Positions 16,270-25,534 are shown, numbered from the stretch's first letter. The stretch is 45,229 bases of DNA from Candidatus Azambacteria bacterium (GCA_016234725.1 JACRAK010000032.1:1-45229), one strand, 5' to 3'. Notes: generated from the sequence alone by a model not told the origin. Made by a program: numbers and translations.

Positions 16270-17550
16270 ATGCGCACTTTGACAACTTTTTTCACAGCCA
16301 TCGCATTCGCGATCGCTGCTACTGCCGGATGCGCCGCCTCTGATGAGGCGCAGGCGCCATCCGTCGCCGGTGTTGACACACTCAAGTGGGCGGATGCCAC
16401 TCAAACATCCGACCTACCCGATATGTCCGGCTTCAAGCTGGACAGCGGGAAGAAAACCGATTGGCACACGGATGAGGACGAGCTTGCAACATCATCCGGT
16501 GAGTTTGGCGCGCCGTGCGCGCAGAACTCCGAGTGCCTCTCCGGGTTCTGCATACCCAACGAGGACGGAAAGATCTGCACCAAGACATGCATAACTGATT
16601 GTGAAGAGGGGTACAACTGCGAACAAACGACATGGACAGGTGGAGACCCCCTCTACCTCTGTTTCTCGCGGTATGCTCGGTTGTGCAACCCATGCACACA
16701 GCACGCGGACTGCAACGGGGTTGAAAGCATCATCAACAAATGCCTTGACAGCGGCCCCGAGGGCAAGTTCTGCGGCATTGCCTGTGTGAGTGGCGCCACC
16801 TGCCCCGTGTTCTATCAGTGCACGGAGGTAATGGTAGATGGCGTTGCCGTCAACCAATGTGTGCCCGCAAAAGGCGCGCTTTGCAAGTGCAACAACAGAG
16901 CAAAGGAGCTCGGGCTGGCCACCGTGTGCTACAACCCGGCATCCCCGAGCACCTGCAAGGGCGCGCGAACCTGCACCGCAGACGGACTCTCCGCGTGCGT
17001 CATTCCTGCCAAGCCAGAAAAGTGCAACGGCTTGGATGACAACTGCAATGGAGAGACGGATGAAGGCCTCTGCGATGACGGCAACCCATGCACCACGGAT
17101 TCGTGCAACACCGACGGCTCGTGCAAGCACAAGCAGTTGGAAGGCACACCCTGCGATGACGGCAATGCCTGCACCACGGTGGACAAATGCGCGGCAGGTA
17201 AATGCGTGGGCGGAGCTCTGAAGCTCTGTGATGATGACAACGCCTGCACGGATGACAAGTGCGATCCTGCCGGCGGATGCCTCTTCACGAGCAACAAGGA
17301 TCTGTGCGACGACGGTAACCAGTGCACCACCGCGGACAAGTGCAGTGAAAAGAAATGCGTGGGCGGACCGCCTCCCAATTGCAACGACAATAATCCATGC
17401 ACGAGTGACTCCTGCGACACTGAAAAGGGTTGCATGCACAAAGCAGACACCAAGAAAGATGGTGTTACTTGCACCGATGACGGCAACGCGTGCACCGTGG
17501 ACAAGTGCCAAAACGGACAGTGCAAGCATGTGGCAATCCCCGGGTGCTAG
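16270..17550 (+). CDS. Cysteine-rich repeat lipoprotein with MopE-type motif
   Basis: 426 aa; ATG preceded by AAGGAG at 9 nt. Lipoprotein signal 'MRTLTTFFTAIAFAIAATAGC' (read as two pieces: hydrophobic core, then lipobox T-A-G-C). Residues ~75-245 are a non-repeat Cys-rich region with 'GAPCAQNSECLSGFC' style modules. At about 252-270 there is a 'CNGLDDNCNGETDEG' motif matching the MopE-type putative metal-binding repeat seen in myxobacterial surface proteins. About six C-D-D-G-N-x-C-T modules follow to the end ('HVAIPGC'). Transcribed from its own promoter, tandem with the 572-aa lipoprotein gene. Ends in TAG. Role: surface display or metal-dependent binding, inferred from the family. Confidence 0.85.
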   Translation: MRTLTTFFTAIAFAIAATAGCAASDEAQAPSVAGVDTLKWADATQTSDLPDMSGFKLDSGKKTDWHTDEDELATSSGEFGAPCAQNSECLSGFCIPNEDGKICTKTCITDCEEGYNCEQTTWTGGDPLYLCFSRYARLCNPCTQHADCNGVESIINKCLDSGPEGKFCGIACVSGATCPVFYQCTEVMVDGVAVNQCVPAKGALCKCNNRAKELGLATVCYNPASPSTCKGARTCTADGLSACVIPAKPEKCNGLDDNCNGETDEGLCDDGNPCTTDSCNTDGSCKHKQLEGTPCDDGNACTTVDKCAAGKCVGGALKLCDDDNACTDDKCDPAGGCLFTSNKDLCDDGNQCTTADKCSEKKCVGGPPPNCNDNNPCTSDSCDTEKGCMHKADTKKDGVTCTDDGNACTVDKCQNGQCKHVAIPGC

Positions 17551-17816
17551 ACGCGCATGTGCGTGTGCGGTATTAAGAAGGACAGATATCTACTGCCTGC
17601 GCTTTCACTGATATGCCGCGCGCATAATAAAAAAAACGGCGCGCGGCGCGCCTGTGTCATTTATTCCAACCATCTTCCCCACCAGACAGCAAACCCTGTC
17701 TTTTTTTATTTTGATTCTTGTTTTCTCATTTTTTTATCAAATCGCCTTTGTTGAGACACCTTATGATTTTTTTATTTTCCATCTACTTTTTTAGACATAT
17801 ATTTGAAATTTTTTTA
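17551..17816. other. Gene-free spacer
   Basis: Begins GC-rich, with a GGCGCGC-GGCGCGCC palindrome at about 17638-17653 that could end transcription of the 426-aa gene (a T-tract near 17699 follows), then becomes very AT-rich. No open frame of note. Confidence 0.5.
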
Positions 17817-18224
17817 TCATGACAACGCGCGCGCTAAATCTTTAGGAATTTCCAATTTCATTTTTAATTTTTCCGCCATTTTTTTAATCCAATACTCATA
17901 GAGCTCATGTTTTTTACGGACTTCAAAATATCGGTCATCGGAAATTTCTAAATGACGGCGAATAAGATTTGATAAACCTAGTACAATATCATTTGTTTTT
18001 TTTAATTCATTTTCCAAACCACCGACTCGTTCTTCAAGACCACCCATATGTTTTTCCAAACCACCGACTCGTTCTTCAAGACCACCCATATGTTTTTCCA
18101 AACCACCGACTCGTTCTTCAAAATCCTCCCTAATAACCATGTGATGCTCCAAAAAATCCATAATGTCGTCTGTTGACGCGCCATAGGATTTTTTGCCATT
18201 TCCGTTTGTCTTTTTATGAGTCAT
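17817..18224 (-). CDS. Small coiled-coil protein with 14-aa repeats
   Basis: 135 aa, no signal peptide. A basic N-terminus ('MTHKKTNGNGKKSYG') is followed by 'DDIMDFLEHHM', and then nearly three tandem 14-aa heptad-pair units (GGLEERVGGLEKHM) that predict a coiled coil. The C-terminus is helical and charged. Proteins of this style (short, acidic start of the coil, variable repeat number) are frequent in CPR genomes; function unknown. The DNA repeat unit is 42 bp and the copies are near identical, so repeat number is probably variable. Unlike the surrounding island genes it is AT-rich and has no strong Shine-Dalgarno site; it ends in TGA. Confidence 0.8.
   Translation of the reverse strand: MTHKKTNGNGKKSYGASTDDIMDFLEHHMVIREDFEERVGGLEKHMGGLEERVGGLEKHMGGLEERVGGLENELKKTNDIVLGLSNLIRRHLEISDDRYFEVRKKHELYEYWIKKMAEKLKMKLEIPKDLARALS
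18012..18125 (-). repeat. 42-bp tandem repeat inside the coiled-coil gene
   Basis: About 2.7 copies of a 42-bp unit beginning CCAAACCACCGACTCG. It encodes two heptads per copy and keeps the frame. Confidence 0.9.
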
Positions 18225-18284
18225 AAAATTGAAATTTACTTATCCACAAGCACAAATAAGTATATCACATTTTTAAAAAAGAAA

Positions 18285-18308
18285 AAAGACAGTGGTTTGA
18301 CTGTCTTT
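18285..18308 (-). terminator. Intrinsic terminator downstream of the 1157-aa gene
   Basis: Stem AAAGACAG / CTGTCTTT with an 8-nt loop. Read on the minus strand it is followed by TTTTTTCTTTTTT. It lies about 230 nt after the gene. Confidence 0.75.
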
Positions 18309-18539
18309 GGGTTGGATTTCATACGGCGCGGACGCACCGGATAAAACTGGGTTTTGGTGAGAAGATTGAGGTGGGTGACGGCAGGAGCGCCCCGCCTCCG
18401 CGTGTGCCTGACTGTTCATCAAGAGACACACGAAGGCGGGAACACTCACTCGTTTTGCGACTTTGGGCGCCAGCGCCACGGATATGCCTTGTGGCTACTC
18501 CATGATTCTGTCGCCCGTCCTGCGTGGCGACGCTCGGCT

Positions 18540-21500
18540 CTACGGACAGCCGAGCTGGACCGGCGTGAAGGCGAGGTTGCCCTCGCCCGCGCCGCCGCAC
18601 GCCCACGGGTGCTTGGTCAGCACCCCGGTCTTGACCACCCCATTGACCTTGACGGTCAACGAGGTGAGACTCGGAGTGCCAGCGTCGCACCCGTACCACG
18701 GCCATGTCCCACTTGGGACGCGCGCCGCGATCTCAATGCCCCAGATGCAGGCTTCCACCTGTCCGAGGGACAAAGAGAACGGCGACATCCCGAGCTTCTC
18801 CGCGGCCTTGGTTGCCGGAGCAACCGTATCCGCGAAGAAGACATGGACTTCGGCCATGGCACCCGCGGGCAGTTCCACCGAAATGGAAACTGCCCACGGA
18901 GCCGGGGCTGGCGGAGGCGCCGGGCACCCCGCGATCTTTGCGTGGGAACATCCCACCTTGGGATCGCAGGCATCCAGCGTGCAGGGGTCGGCGTCGTCGC
19001 ACGAGAGAGTTGCCCCTCCCGCACAGAAGCCGTTCTTGCACGCGTCGCCCGTGGTGCACGCGTTGCCGTCCGAGCACGGCACGGTGTTGGGAATGTAGAC
19101 ACATCCCTTTGCCGCGTCGCACACATCCGTAGTGCAGGCGTTGCTGTCATCGCAGTTGACGACCTTGTGCCAGACGCCGGACCACTTATCACAGTAGTCC
19201 AACGTGCACGCGTTGCCATCATCCGCGTTGACCGTTGCGCCCTTGCACGCGCCGCCCGAGCAGGTATCGGCGCTCGTGCAGGCGTTGCCGTCGTCGCAGG
19301 TTGCCGTGTTGTTCGCGTGCGTGCAACCCTTGGCAGGGTCGCATGCGTCGTTGGTGCAGGGGTTACCGTCGTCGCAGTTGACGGCCTCACCCTTGCACGC
19401 GCCGTCCTTGCACGCGTCGCCCGTGGTGCACGCGTTGCCGTCCGAGCAAGCCGGCAAACCCCAGCTAGTGCTGGTGAGTGCCTTATGCTCGCACACGCCG
19501 GACTTGGCGTTGCACGAGTCGTCCGTGCAGGGGTTCTTGTCGTCGCAGTCCGAGTCCTTCTCGCACGCGACGCACCCCTGCACTTCGTACCAGTACACTG
19601 CCGCGTGACAGAACTGCCCCGAGGGACAGAAGCTATCAAGCGGCGTGTGTTGGCAGTGGTTCCCCGAGGGGTCCACCGCTTCCACGCACTTGTCCGTAGT
19701 GCACGCGATGCCGTCATCGCAGTTGGGCTTGATGCCGGGCTTGCACAGCCCGAGGACGCACTTCTCTGCTCCATTGCAGAACAGAGCGTCGTCGCAGTCG
19801 TAGTCCTTGGCGCATTCCACTGCCGCCAAGGTGCCGACGCACTTGCCTGCCTTGCACGCGTCGCCCGTGGTGAGCGCGTTGCCGTCATCGCACGGCGCGG
19901 TGTTGTTGACGTGCGCGCAACCCTTCTTCGGGTCGCAGGCGTCGTCCGTGCAGGGGTTCGCATCATCGCAGGAGATCATGTCCCCCGCGCATTTGCCACC
20001 CGAGCACACATCGCCGCTCGTGCACGCGTCGTTGTCATTGCACTTAGCGCCCGCGTTCGCAGGCACCAGAGCACACTTGCCCGTTGACGGATCGCAAACG
20101 TTTCCGGCGCACGCAGTGTCCTGCGTTGCCGAGCACGAAACGACCGTCTTGGGGTCAACGACGCACTTGTGCCCTTGCGAGCACACGAGCGTGCCGTTGC
20201 ACGCGTTGCCGTCTTCCAGCGACGCGCAGTCGCTGGCGGTCTGGCACTCGCACGCATTGGCGCCGCTCGCGCACTTGCCGCTCGAGCACTTGTCGCCCGA
20301 GGTGCACGCGTTGCCGTCGTCGCATGCGGCCGCGTTCGGCGTGTGGACGCAAACACCTGCCTTGCAGGCGTGGTCCGTGCAGGGGTTGCCGTCGTCGCAG
20401 TTGACAACTTCGCCCTTGCACGCGCCGTTTACGCACACGTCCCCGCTCGTGCAGGCGTTGCCGTCGTCGCAGGGCTTCATGTTCGCGCCCTGCCCTTCCT
20501 TGCACGCACCTGTTGCCGGGTCGCATGTGGAAGTTGTGCACGCCGATGAAGGCGCGCAGACGACAGGCGCGGTCAACCCGCACAGCCCGCCCTTGCAAAC
20601 AGCCACGCCGTTGCAGGCGTTGCCGTCGTCAAACGCGACGCAGTCGCTGGCGGTCTTACAACCGCCAGACTGCTTGACCATACCCGCGCACGCGCCAGCC
20701 TTGCACTGGTCGCTGGTGGTGTTGGTGTCGCCGTCGTCGCACGCGGCCGTGTTCGGCGTATGCTTGCACACGCCGCTCGCGCTGTTGCACGAGTCCACGG
20801 TGCACGAGTTGCCGTCGTCGCAGTCCATTGCCGGACCCGCGACGCACTTGCCCCCGAAGCACTTGTCGTCCACGGTGCAGGGGTTGCCGTCGTCGCAGAC
20901 GAACGGCGGGCTCGCGACCGCCGGCTTGTGAACGCATCCACTTGCCGGGTCGCAGGAGTCCACTGTGCACGGGTTGCCGTCGTCGCAGAAAACCTGCCCG
21001 ACAGCCACGCCCGCGCACACACCGTCCTTGCACTTGTCGCCCTGCGTGCACACATTGCCGTCGTCGCACGCGGCCGTGTTGGGCGTGCCCTTGCAGTCGC
21101 CGCCCGAGCACACATCGCTCGTGCACGGGTTGCCGTCGTCGCAGGGCTTGGTGTTCGGCTTGAACACGCAACCCTTGACGGCATCGCACGAGTCGTCCGT
21201 GCAGGCGTTTGCATCGTCGCACTGGAGCGACGAGCCGCCCACACAGGCGCCAGCCTTGCACTGGTCGCCCTGCGTGCACACATTGCCGTCGTCACAGGCG
21301 GCCGTGTTGGGCGTGCCCTTGCAGGCACCGCCCGAGCACACGTCGTTGGTGCACGGGTTGCCGTCGTCGCACGCCTTCTTATTGTAGGCGTACTGGCAGC
21401 CCTTGACCTTGTCGCACGAGTCGTCCGTACAGGCGTTGCCATCGTCGCACACGGTGTTGTCCGCCGTGTGCTTGCAACCCGTTGCCGGGTCGCACGAGTC

Positions 21501-22013
21501 AACCGTGCAGGAGATGCCGTCGTCGCAGTCGGCCGCAAAGCCTCCCGCGCACGCGCCATCCTTGCACGCGTCCTTGACCGTGCACAGGTTGCCGTCGTCG
21601 CAGACGGCCGTGTTGGGCGTGCTCACGCACGCCGCCTTCCCTGCCGTCACGGCGCACTTGTCCGTGGTGCACGGGTTGCCGTCGTCGCAGTTGATCGGCG
21701 CGCCACTCTGGCACGCGCCAACCGCGCACCAATCTCCCGTGGTGCACGGGTTGCCGTCGTCGCACGCGGCCGTGTTGGGCGTGCTCACGCACGCCGCCTT
21801 CCCTGCCGCCACGGCGCACTTGTCCGTGGTGCACGGGTTGCCGTCATCGCAGTTGACGGGCTTGCCGTCGTCCGCGATGCAGAAATCCTGCGCCTTGGGC
21901 GCAGGCGCCGGCGCGGGCTTCTCACCCTGCCAGAACTCGTCTCCACACCCTGTGGAGATCGAGAGAACCGCCGCGAAACAAACCGTCGCGACCGCGGTGA
22001 TGATGCGCTTCAT
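18540..22013 (-). CDS. Giant cysteine-rich repeat lipoprotein
   Basis: 1157 aa from the ATG at 22013, with AAGGAGG 6 nt upstream; the open frame to 22259 has no such site. Signal 'MKRIITAVATVCFAAVLSIS' with lipobox S-T-G-C, so probably lipid-anchored. About 30 C-D-D-G-N-x-C-T modules cover most of the length, alternating 'TDKC/DSCDPxxGC' and 'TGDxCKxGxCxG' types; a few are altered (for example 'FDDGNACNG', 'CDDGNALTTGD'). The final ~130 residues after a Pro/Ala hinge ('CPAPPPAPAPW') form a distinct domain with only two or three Cys ('AEVHVFFADTVAPATK', 'GTWPWYGCDAG'), perhaps the functional tip. Very GC-rich, Asp/Asn codons almost all GAC/AAC. TAG stop. Probably a long disulfide-stabilised surface fibre. 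Confidence 0.85.
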   Translation of the reverse strand: MKRIITAVATVCFAAVLSISTGCGDEFWQGEKPAPAPAPKAQDFCIADDGKPVNCDDGNPCTTDKCAVAAGKAACVSTPNTAACDDGNPCTTGDWCAVGACQSGAPINCDDGNPCTTDKCAVTAGKAACVSTPNTAVCDDGNLCTVKDACKDGACAGGFAADCDDGISCTVDSCDPATGCKHTADNTVCDDGNACTDDSCDKVKGCQYAYNKKACDDGNPCTNDVCSGGACKGTPNTAACDDGNVCTQGDQCKAGACVGGSSLQCDDANACTDDSCDAVKGCVFKPNTKPCDDGNPCTSDVCSGGDCKGTPNTAACDDGNVCTQGDKCKDGVCAGVAVGQVFCDDGNPCTVDSCDPASGCVHKPAVASPPFVCDDGNPCTVDDKCFGGKCVAGPAMDCDDGNSCTVDSCNSASGVCKHTPNTAACDDGDTNTTSDQCKAGACAGMVKQSGGCKTASDCVAFDDGNACNGVAVCKGGLCGLTAPVVCAPSSACTTSTCDPATGACKEGQGANMKPCDDGNACTSGDVCVNGACKGEVVNCDDGNPCTDHACKAGVCVHTPNAAACDDGNACTSGDKCSSGKCASGANACECQTASDCASLEDGNACNGTLVCSQGHKCVVDPKTVVSCSATQDTACAGNVCDPSTGKCALVPANAGAKCNDNDACTSGDVCSGGKCAGDMISCDDANPCTDDACDPKKGCAHVNNTAPCDDGNALTTGDACKAGKCVGTLAAVECAKDYDCDDALFCNGAEKCVLGLCKPGIKPNCDDGIACTTDKCVEAVDPSGNHCQHTPLDSFCPSGQFCHAAVYWYEVQGCVACEKDSDCDDKNPCTDDSCNAKSGVCEHKALTSTSWGLPACSDGNACTTGDACKDGACKGEAVNCDDGNPCTNDACDPAKGCTHANNTATCDDGNACTSADTCSGGACKGATVNADDGNACTLDYCDKWSGVWHKVVNCDDSNACTTDVCDAAKGCVYIPNTVPCSDGNACTTGDACKNGFCAGGATLSCDDADPCTLDACDPKVGCSHAKIAGCPAPPPAPAPWAVSISVELPAGAMAEVHVFFADTVAPATKAAEKLGMSPFSLSLGQVEACIWGIEIAARVPSGTWPWYGCDAGTPSLTSLTVKVNGVVKTGVLTKHPWACGGAGEGNLAFTPVQLGCP

Positions 22014-22218
22014 GAGCGCCTCCTTCTTGAGGTCCCGCTTACGCGCGACCTCGCGATGCCAAATATTTGCTCCTCGCACTCGCGAAAAACGCATATCAGG
22101 CAAAACACCACAAGCCATACGGCCCGCGGGCAACGGACTGGAAGCCTCCATCTTGATGTAATCGCCATGGAGGCGAATCAGAGGAAACCGGTCGTTGGAA
22201 AAAGGCAGAAATATGAAA

Positions 22219-22355
22219 GTTACAAAATGTCTTTTTGACGCACATGCTTTTCGGAGCACGGGTAAAATGCTTGAAGCATTTTCCCTCTAAATCGCGCCGC
22301 CCTAGCTCCGTTAGTCTCCTCAAAGCATATGCATCAACGACATTTCGTAATTCAC
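22219..22355. repeat. Element D, diverged copy
   Basis: Runs from GTTACAAAATGTCTTTTTGACG through CTTTTCGGAGCACG to GACATTTCGTAATTCAC. It is full length but with many substitutions, upstream of the 1157-aa gene. Confidence 0.75.
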
Positions 22356-22373
22356 GACTTTATTAAATCACAT

Positions 22374-22494
22374 AGGACTTACGCATTTGGCCAATTTCTT
22401 CGTCAAAGCCTGCGCTTCTCGCTCGTCGTAGGTATACTACGACTTGCTCCGATGCTCGGCTTTTCCTCGAACTTGTCTCAAATGCGTAGGTCCT
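22374..22494. repeat. MITE-like element B, copy 1
   Basis: 121 bp with inverted ends AGGACTTACGCATTT / AAATGCGTAGGTCCT and an inner palindrome (TCGTAGGTATACTACGA). It is flanked by ATCACAT on both sides (22367-22373 and 22495-22501). It differs from the copy at 44768 by 3 positions. Confidence 0.9.
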
Positions 22495-22712
22495 ATCACA
22501 TTCACACACTTTTCCAACGACCGATATTCCTATTAAAAATATCATCGCCGTAATTTTCTCAATCTTCAATTGTCAATGAACAGTAAATCTATAAGCGCAA
22601 ACTGTCTTGTAATCTCTGTGGGGTCTGTCTCTGAATGCCATTTCTACTACAATTATAGTTTGCTGTCGCTCGGTTTGAAATTTTTCAAGCCGATGGATGG
22701 AAAACAATAAAA

Positions 22713-22874
22713 AGGTCTGTCGCCGAATGCGCTTTTGTAACGAAACGCGCAGATTTCGAGACAAAATTGTTGAATAAATTTTGAGGTTTAATGGTACATT
22801 AAGCTGAAAAATTTTGAAACAATTTTGACCGAAAGATGCGCGTTGCAGTCAAAATGGCATTCGGCGACAGACCT
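22713..22874. repeat. Palindromic element A, complete copy
   Basis: AGGTCTGTCGCCGAATGCGC ... CATTCGGCGACAGACCT, flanked by TAAAA on both sides (22708-22712 and 22875-22879). A fragment of another A-like end (GGGTCTGTCTCTGAATGCC) lies just before it, near 22621. Confidence 0.9.
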
Positions 22875-22886
22875 TAAAAGATGGTT

Positions 22887-22928
22887 GGAGGCAGCTCGTT
22901 GAGTTTACACTCTGTACGAACCGCCTCC
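22887..22928 (-). terminator. Long hairpin after the 171-aa gene
   Basis: Arms of 13 bp (GGAGGCAGCTCGT / ACGAACCGCCTCC on the plus strand). Two positions pair only as G-U on minus-strand RNA. Read on the minus strand it is followed by AACCATCTTTT. About 120 nt after the gene stop. Confidence 0.65.
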
Positions 22929-23050
22929 GTGGGTTGTGTGTGGTTGATTCCCGCCTCGCGGAGTGTCCGCGTACTCGATGAAGTAACATCAGTCACCGAA
23001 ACGCAGACACTCAACACGATACGCGCGCGATTGCCTGTGCCGCGTGCCCT

Positions 23051-23566
23051 CTAGTGGCAACCGCGGATGTGCTCGGGCGCGAACCCGAGACACAGCAGAC
23101 GCGTGTAGCAGTTTGCGTCAACGCCGGATGCAGCCGGAGCAGCTGCAGGAGCCGGTGCCGGTGCCGCAGGGGCAGCCGCAGGCACAGGGGGCACGATGCC
23201 GTTGCCCGCGGACATCTGCCACGTAGGCGACACCAGCGACGGCGGCTTCATCACCATGTAGGTGATGAAAACCGCGGCGACCGTCGCGAGCGCGATGAGC
23301 GCGCCCACGAGCCAGCGCTTGGCCAGACGCTCCGCGGGCGTCTGCGGGACCACCTCGAGCGACGGAACGACGCTCTGGATCGCGCCGGGAAGCGCAACCG
23401 CAGGCACCGCAGGATGCGGCGCCATGGGTAGAACTGCCTGTGCCGCCGCAGGAGCAGCCGCAGGAGCCGGAGCCGCATGCCCGCACGTGGGGCACGTCGC
23501 CTCGTCGGCGATGTTGTTCTGGGGCGCGTGCGGCGCGCCCGCGTCTCCGTTGCAATTCCAGGGCAT
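23051..23566 (-). CDS. Single-pass protein with N-terminal CxxC and C-terminal Cys motif
   Basis: 171 aa; ATG preceded by AGGAGG. The N-terminus has 'MPWNCNGDAG' and 'ATCPTCGHA', a half zinc-ribbon-like C-x2-C site. One membrane segment lies at about residues 85-107 ('WLVGALIALATVAAVFITYM'), followed by a Pro/Ala-rich stalk. The C-terminus 'NCYTRLLCLGFAPEHIRGCH' matches the end of the 486-aa protein (C-x2-R-L ... F-A-x2-H-x-R ... G-C). The shared architecture suggests a two-member family: cytoplasmic N-terminus, membrane pass, flexible stalk, and a small Cys-containing tip outside. No known family recognised. TAG stop. Lies directly downstream of the 486-aa gene but with its own spacer and hairpins. 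Confidence 0.75.
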   Translation of the reverse strand: MPWNCNGDAGAPHAPQNNIADEATCPTCGHAAPAPAAAPAAAQAVLPMAPHPAVPAVALPGAIQSVVPSLEVVPQTPAERLAKRWLVGALIALATVAAVFITYMVMKPPSLVSPTWQMSAGNGIVPPVPAAAPAAPAPAPAAAPAASGVDANCYTRLLCLGFAPEHIRGCH

Positions 23567-23800
23567 AACGCCCTCCTATGCTCCTCCTTTCGGACGAGCG
23601 TTGTGTATAGTGGACTGCTTCACTCTCACCTGCCACGCTCAATTTGAACGAGGCAAAGCAATGATACGAAACTTGAGAGTAAGCCTTTCATCTCACCTGT
23701 TGAGCGATATAGGTTCTTACGAAATTTACAATTTTACAGATGAAATCAAAGGCGTACTCTCAAAATTTTCAACCACTTAAATATGTAAAGAACATAATTG

Positions 23801-23823
23801 ATAACGATCTCATGATCGTTTAT
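23801..23823. other. Hairpin also found upstream of the 486-aa gene
   Basis: ATAACGATC-TCAT-GATCGTTTAT. A similar ATAACGAT...GATCGTTTAT hairpin is at about 25740-25768, upstream of the 486-aa gene. The two gene leaders therefore share a structural element, perhaps an operator or leader hairpin. Confidence 0.5.
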
Positions 23824-23925
23824 TGAACACCCATCGCTCTTTCAAGAATTATCCACAATTTTCATGCAGCACCTGTGGCGATAATCTCTTGATCCGTGTC
23901 CTATAAACAATAATGAAAAGAGGTT

Positions 23926-23968
23926 GGTACGACGGAGGCAAGAGATAAAATCCATCGCGCGCCGTACC
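23926..23968 (-). terminator. Long hairpin after the 486-aa gene
   Basis: 9-bp arms (GGTACGACG / CGCCGTACC), with one pair that is G-U only on minus-strand RNA. Read on the minus strand it is followed by AACCTCTTTTCATT. It lies 27 nt after the stop. Confidence 0.65.
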
Positions 23969-23995
23969 GAGGTTGGGGTTTGTTGGTGGGCGCGC

Positions 23996-25456
23996 CTAGC
24001 GCGGTGCGCCGTATGAGAATGCACACCCCTCGCGCGCATGCTTGAGAGCGAAGTTGTATGGTGGCGCGCGCAGTCTGCTCACGCACATCTCATACTCGCT
24101 CGCGAGCCGGGGCACTGCTTGGGGCGGTGTTGCGGGCGCCGCTTGTTGCGCTGGGGGCACGACGGCGGGTACCGCCACCTGTTCCGCGGGCACTTGCACA
24201 GGCGCCGCGACTACAGGAGCCGGAAGTGGCGCAACCACCGTCTGAACCGTTGTCGGAACAGGCGCTGGCGACTGAACCGCTACTGGCACGGGTGCTTGCG
24301 GCACAGCTTTCTGCACAGGTACCGGAATCGGAACCAACGGAGGTTCCTGATCCTGCACATTTGGCGCTGGCGCTTGAGGAATAGGCGCTGGCGCCGCAGG
24401 CGAAGATTGCGCGGCGAGTTGCTGAGTTGCTCCATGCTCGCCACGTTCCTCTTGCACCGCGACTTTCACATCACCCACGCTCGAAAGTAGAGAGATGAAG
24501 AGTGTGAAAATGGCGATACAAACCGCCACAAACGCCAGCGGCCACGCCCACGCGGTCCACTTGCGCCGCTTGAGCTCGTCCGCGATCTTCTCGGCCTCGG
24601 CGCGCGTGTCTTCTGCCCTGCTCGCTTCCACGCCTGCCTTTTGGGCGTGCGCATCCGCGGCTTCAGCAGAAGCATGAGCGAGCAGCATGAGCGCGCCAAT
24701 GCGCTTGGCATCAGCCGCCACACTTTCCGCGGCATGTACGGCACAACCCATGGCTTCTACGCTCTTGCCACGTGCCGCCTCCGCCCGTTCCACTGCCGCT
24801 TCTGCAACGCCTGCACGATTTGCGGCCTTGGCTCCAGCAGATGCCGCTGACCGCATGTGCTTTTCTGCAGCTTGCGCGGCGCACTCTGCCGCGGCGCTGT
24901 GAACTCGAGCGCGCCCTGCCGCAAAATTTGCGGCTTCGGCCAGCTCGGCGAGTTCATCGTGGTGATCATGATGACCCTCACCTCCAGCAGGCACCGCCGA
25001 AGTTTCCGCTGGCGGCGACTCGGACGGATCATCATCAAGTGTGATCTCATGGGGCGGGATCTCCGATGCCCCATCAACACACGGCTCAGAACTCGCTGTG
25101 CCGGACATCGATTCCGCCGCAGGATCCCCACTGTCTCCATGCGATGAGTCCGGCAAGGGCTCAACGGCCGTGGGGGTATGATCTATGCCTTCTGATGGCA
25201 CCGTGGTCTCTTCAACCGCGGCGTGATCAGCCACTTGTTGCGGATTCGAAGCCGCAACGAGAGGAGTGACATTATCACCAATCAGCATGGGCGCTGGTTC
25301 GCCGGCGGCTTCTGACAGTGGCGGCGGCACGGCGCTATACGGCGCCGTATGCTCAACTGTGCCCCCACTCTGTGTCTGTGGCGGCGTGGTCTCGCCCATC
25401 TGCGAGGCGGCGTTGTCGCTGCTGTTCAGTCTGTCCTTGTGGTTTTTCTTTGCCAT
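23996..25456 (-). CDS. Single-pass Ala/Pro-rich protein sharing the C-terminal Cys motif
   Basis: 486 aa; ATG with AGGAGG 6 nt upstream. The N-terminal ~150 residues are low-complexity acidic Ser/Pro/Glu. An Ala-rich helical segment ('AAAECAAQAAEKHMRSAASA'), likely coiled coil, runs to about residue 290. One membrane segment follows ('TAWAWPLAFVAVCIAIFTLF'), then a Pro/Val/Ala/Gln stalk of ~130 residues. The C-terminus 'MCVSRLRAPPYNFALKHARE' plus 'GCAF' aligns with the end of the 171-aa protein. Not recognised as a known family. Topology suggests a cytosolic coiled coil coupled through the membrane to a short disulfide-capable tip, perhaps a structural linker or wall-spanning protein. TAG stop; GC-rich. 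Confidence 0.75.
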   Translation of the reverse strand: MAKKNHKDRLNSSDNAASQMGETTPPQTQSGGTVEHTAPYSAVPPPLSEAAGEPAPMLIGDNVTPLVAASNPQQVADHAAVEETTVPSEGIDHTPTAVEPLPDSSHGDSGDPAAESMSGTASSEPCVDGASEIPPHEITLDDDPSESPPAETSAVPAGGEGHHDHHDELAELAEAANFAAGRARVHSAAAECAAQAAEKHMRSAASAGAKAANRAGVAEAAVERAEAARGKSVEAMGCAVHAAESVAADAKRIGALMLLAHASAEAADAHAQKAGVEASRAEDTRAEAEKIADELKRRKWTAWAWPLAFVAVCIAIFTLFISLLSSVGDVKVAVQEERGEHGATQQLAAQSSPAAPAPIPQAPAPNVQDQEPPLVPIPVPVQKAVPQAPVPVAVQSPAPVPTTVQTVVAPLPAPVVAAPVQVPAEQVAVPAVVPPAQQAAPATPPQAVPRLASEYEMCVSRLRAPPYNFALKHAREGCAFSYGAPR

Positions 25457-25534
25457 TGTGCACCTCCTATGTCCTCCCGTTTACCTGAAAGACAAAATAG
25501 TTGCTCTACGGCATACTCCACCATGAAGTATGCC

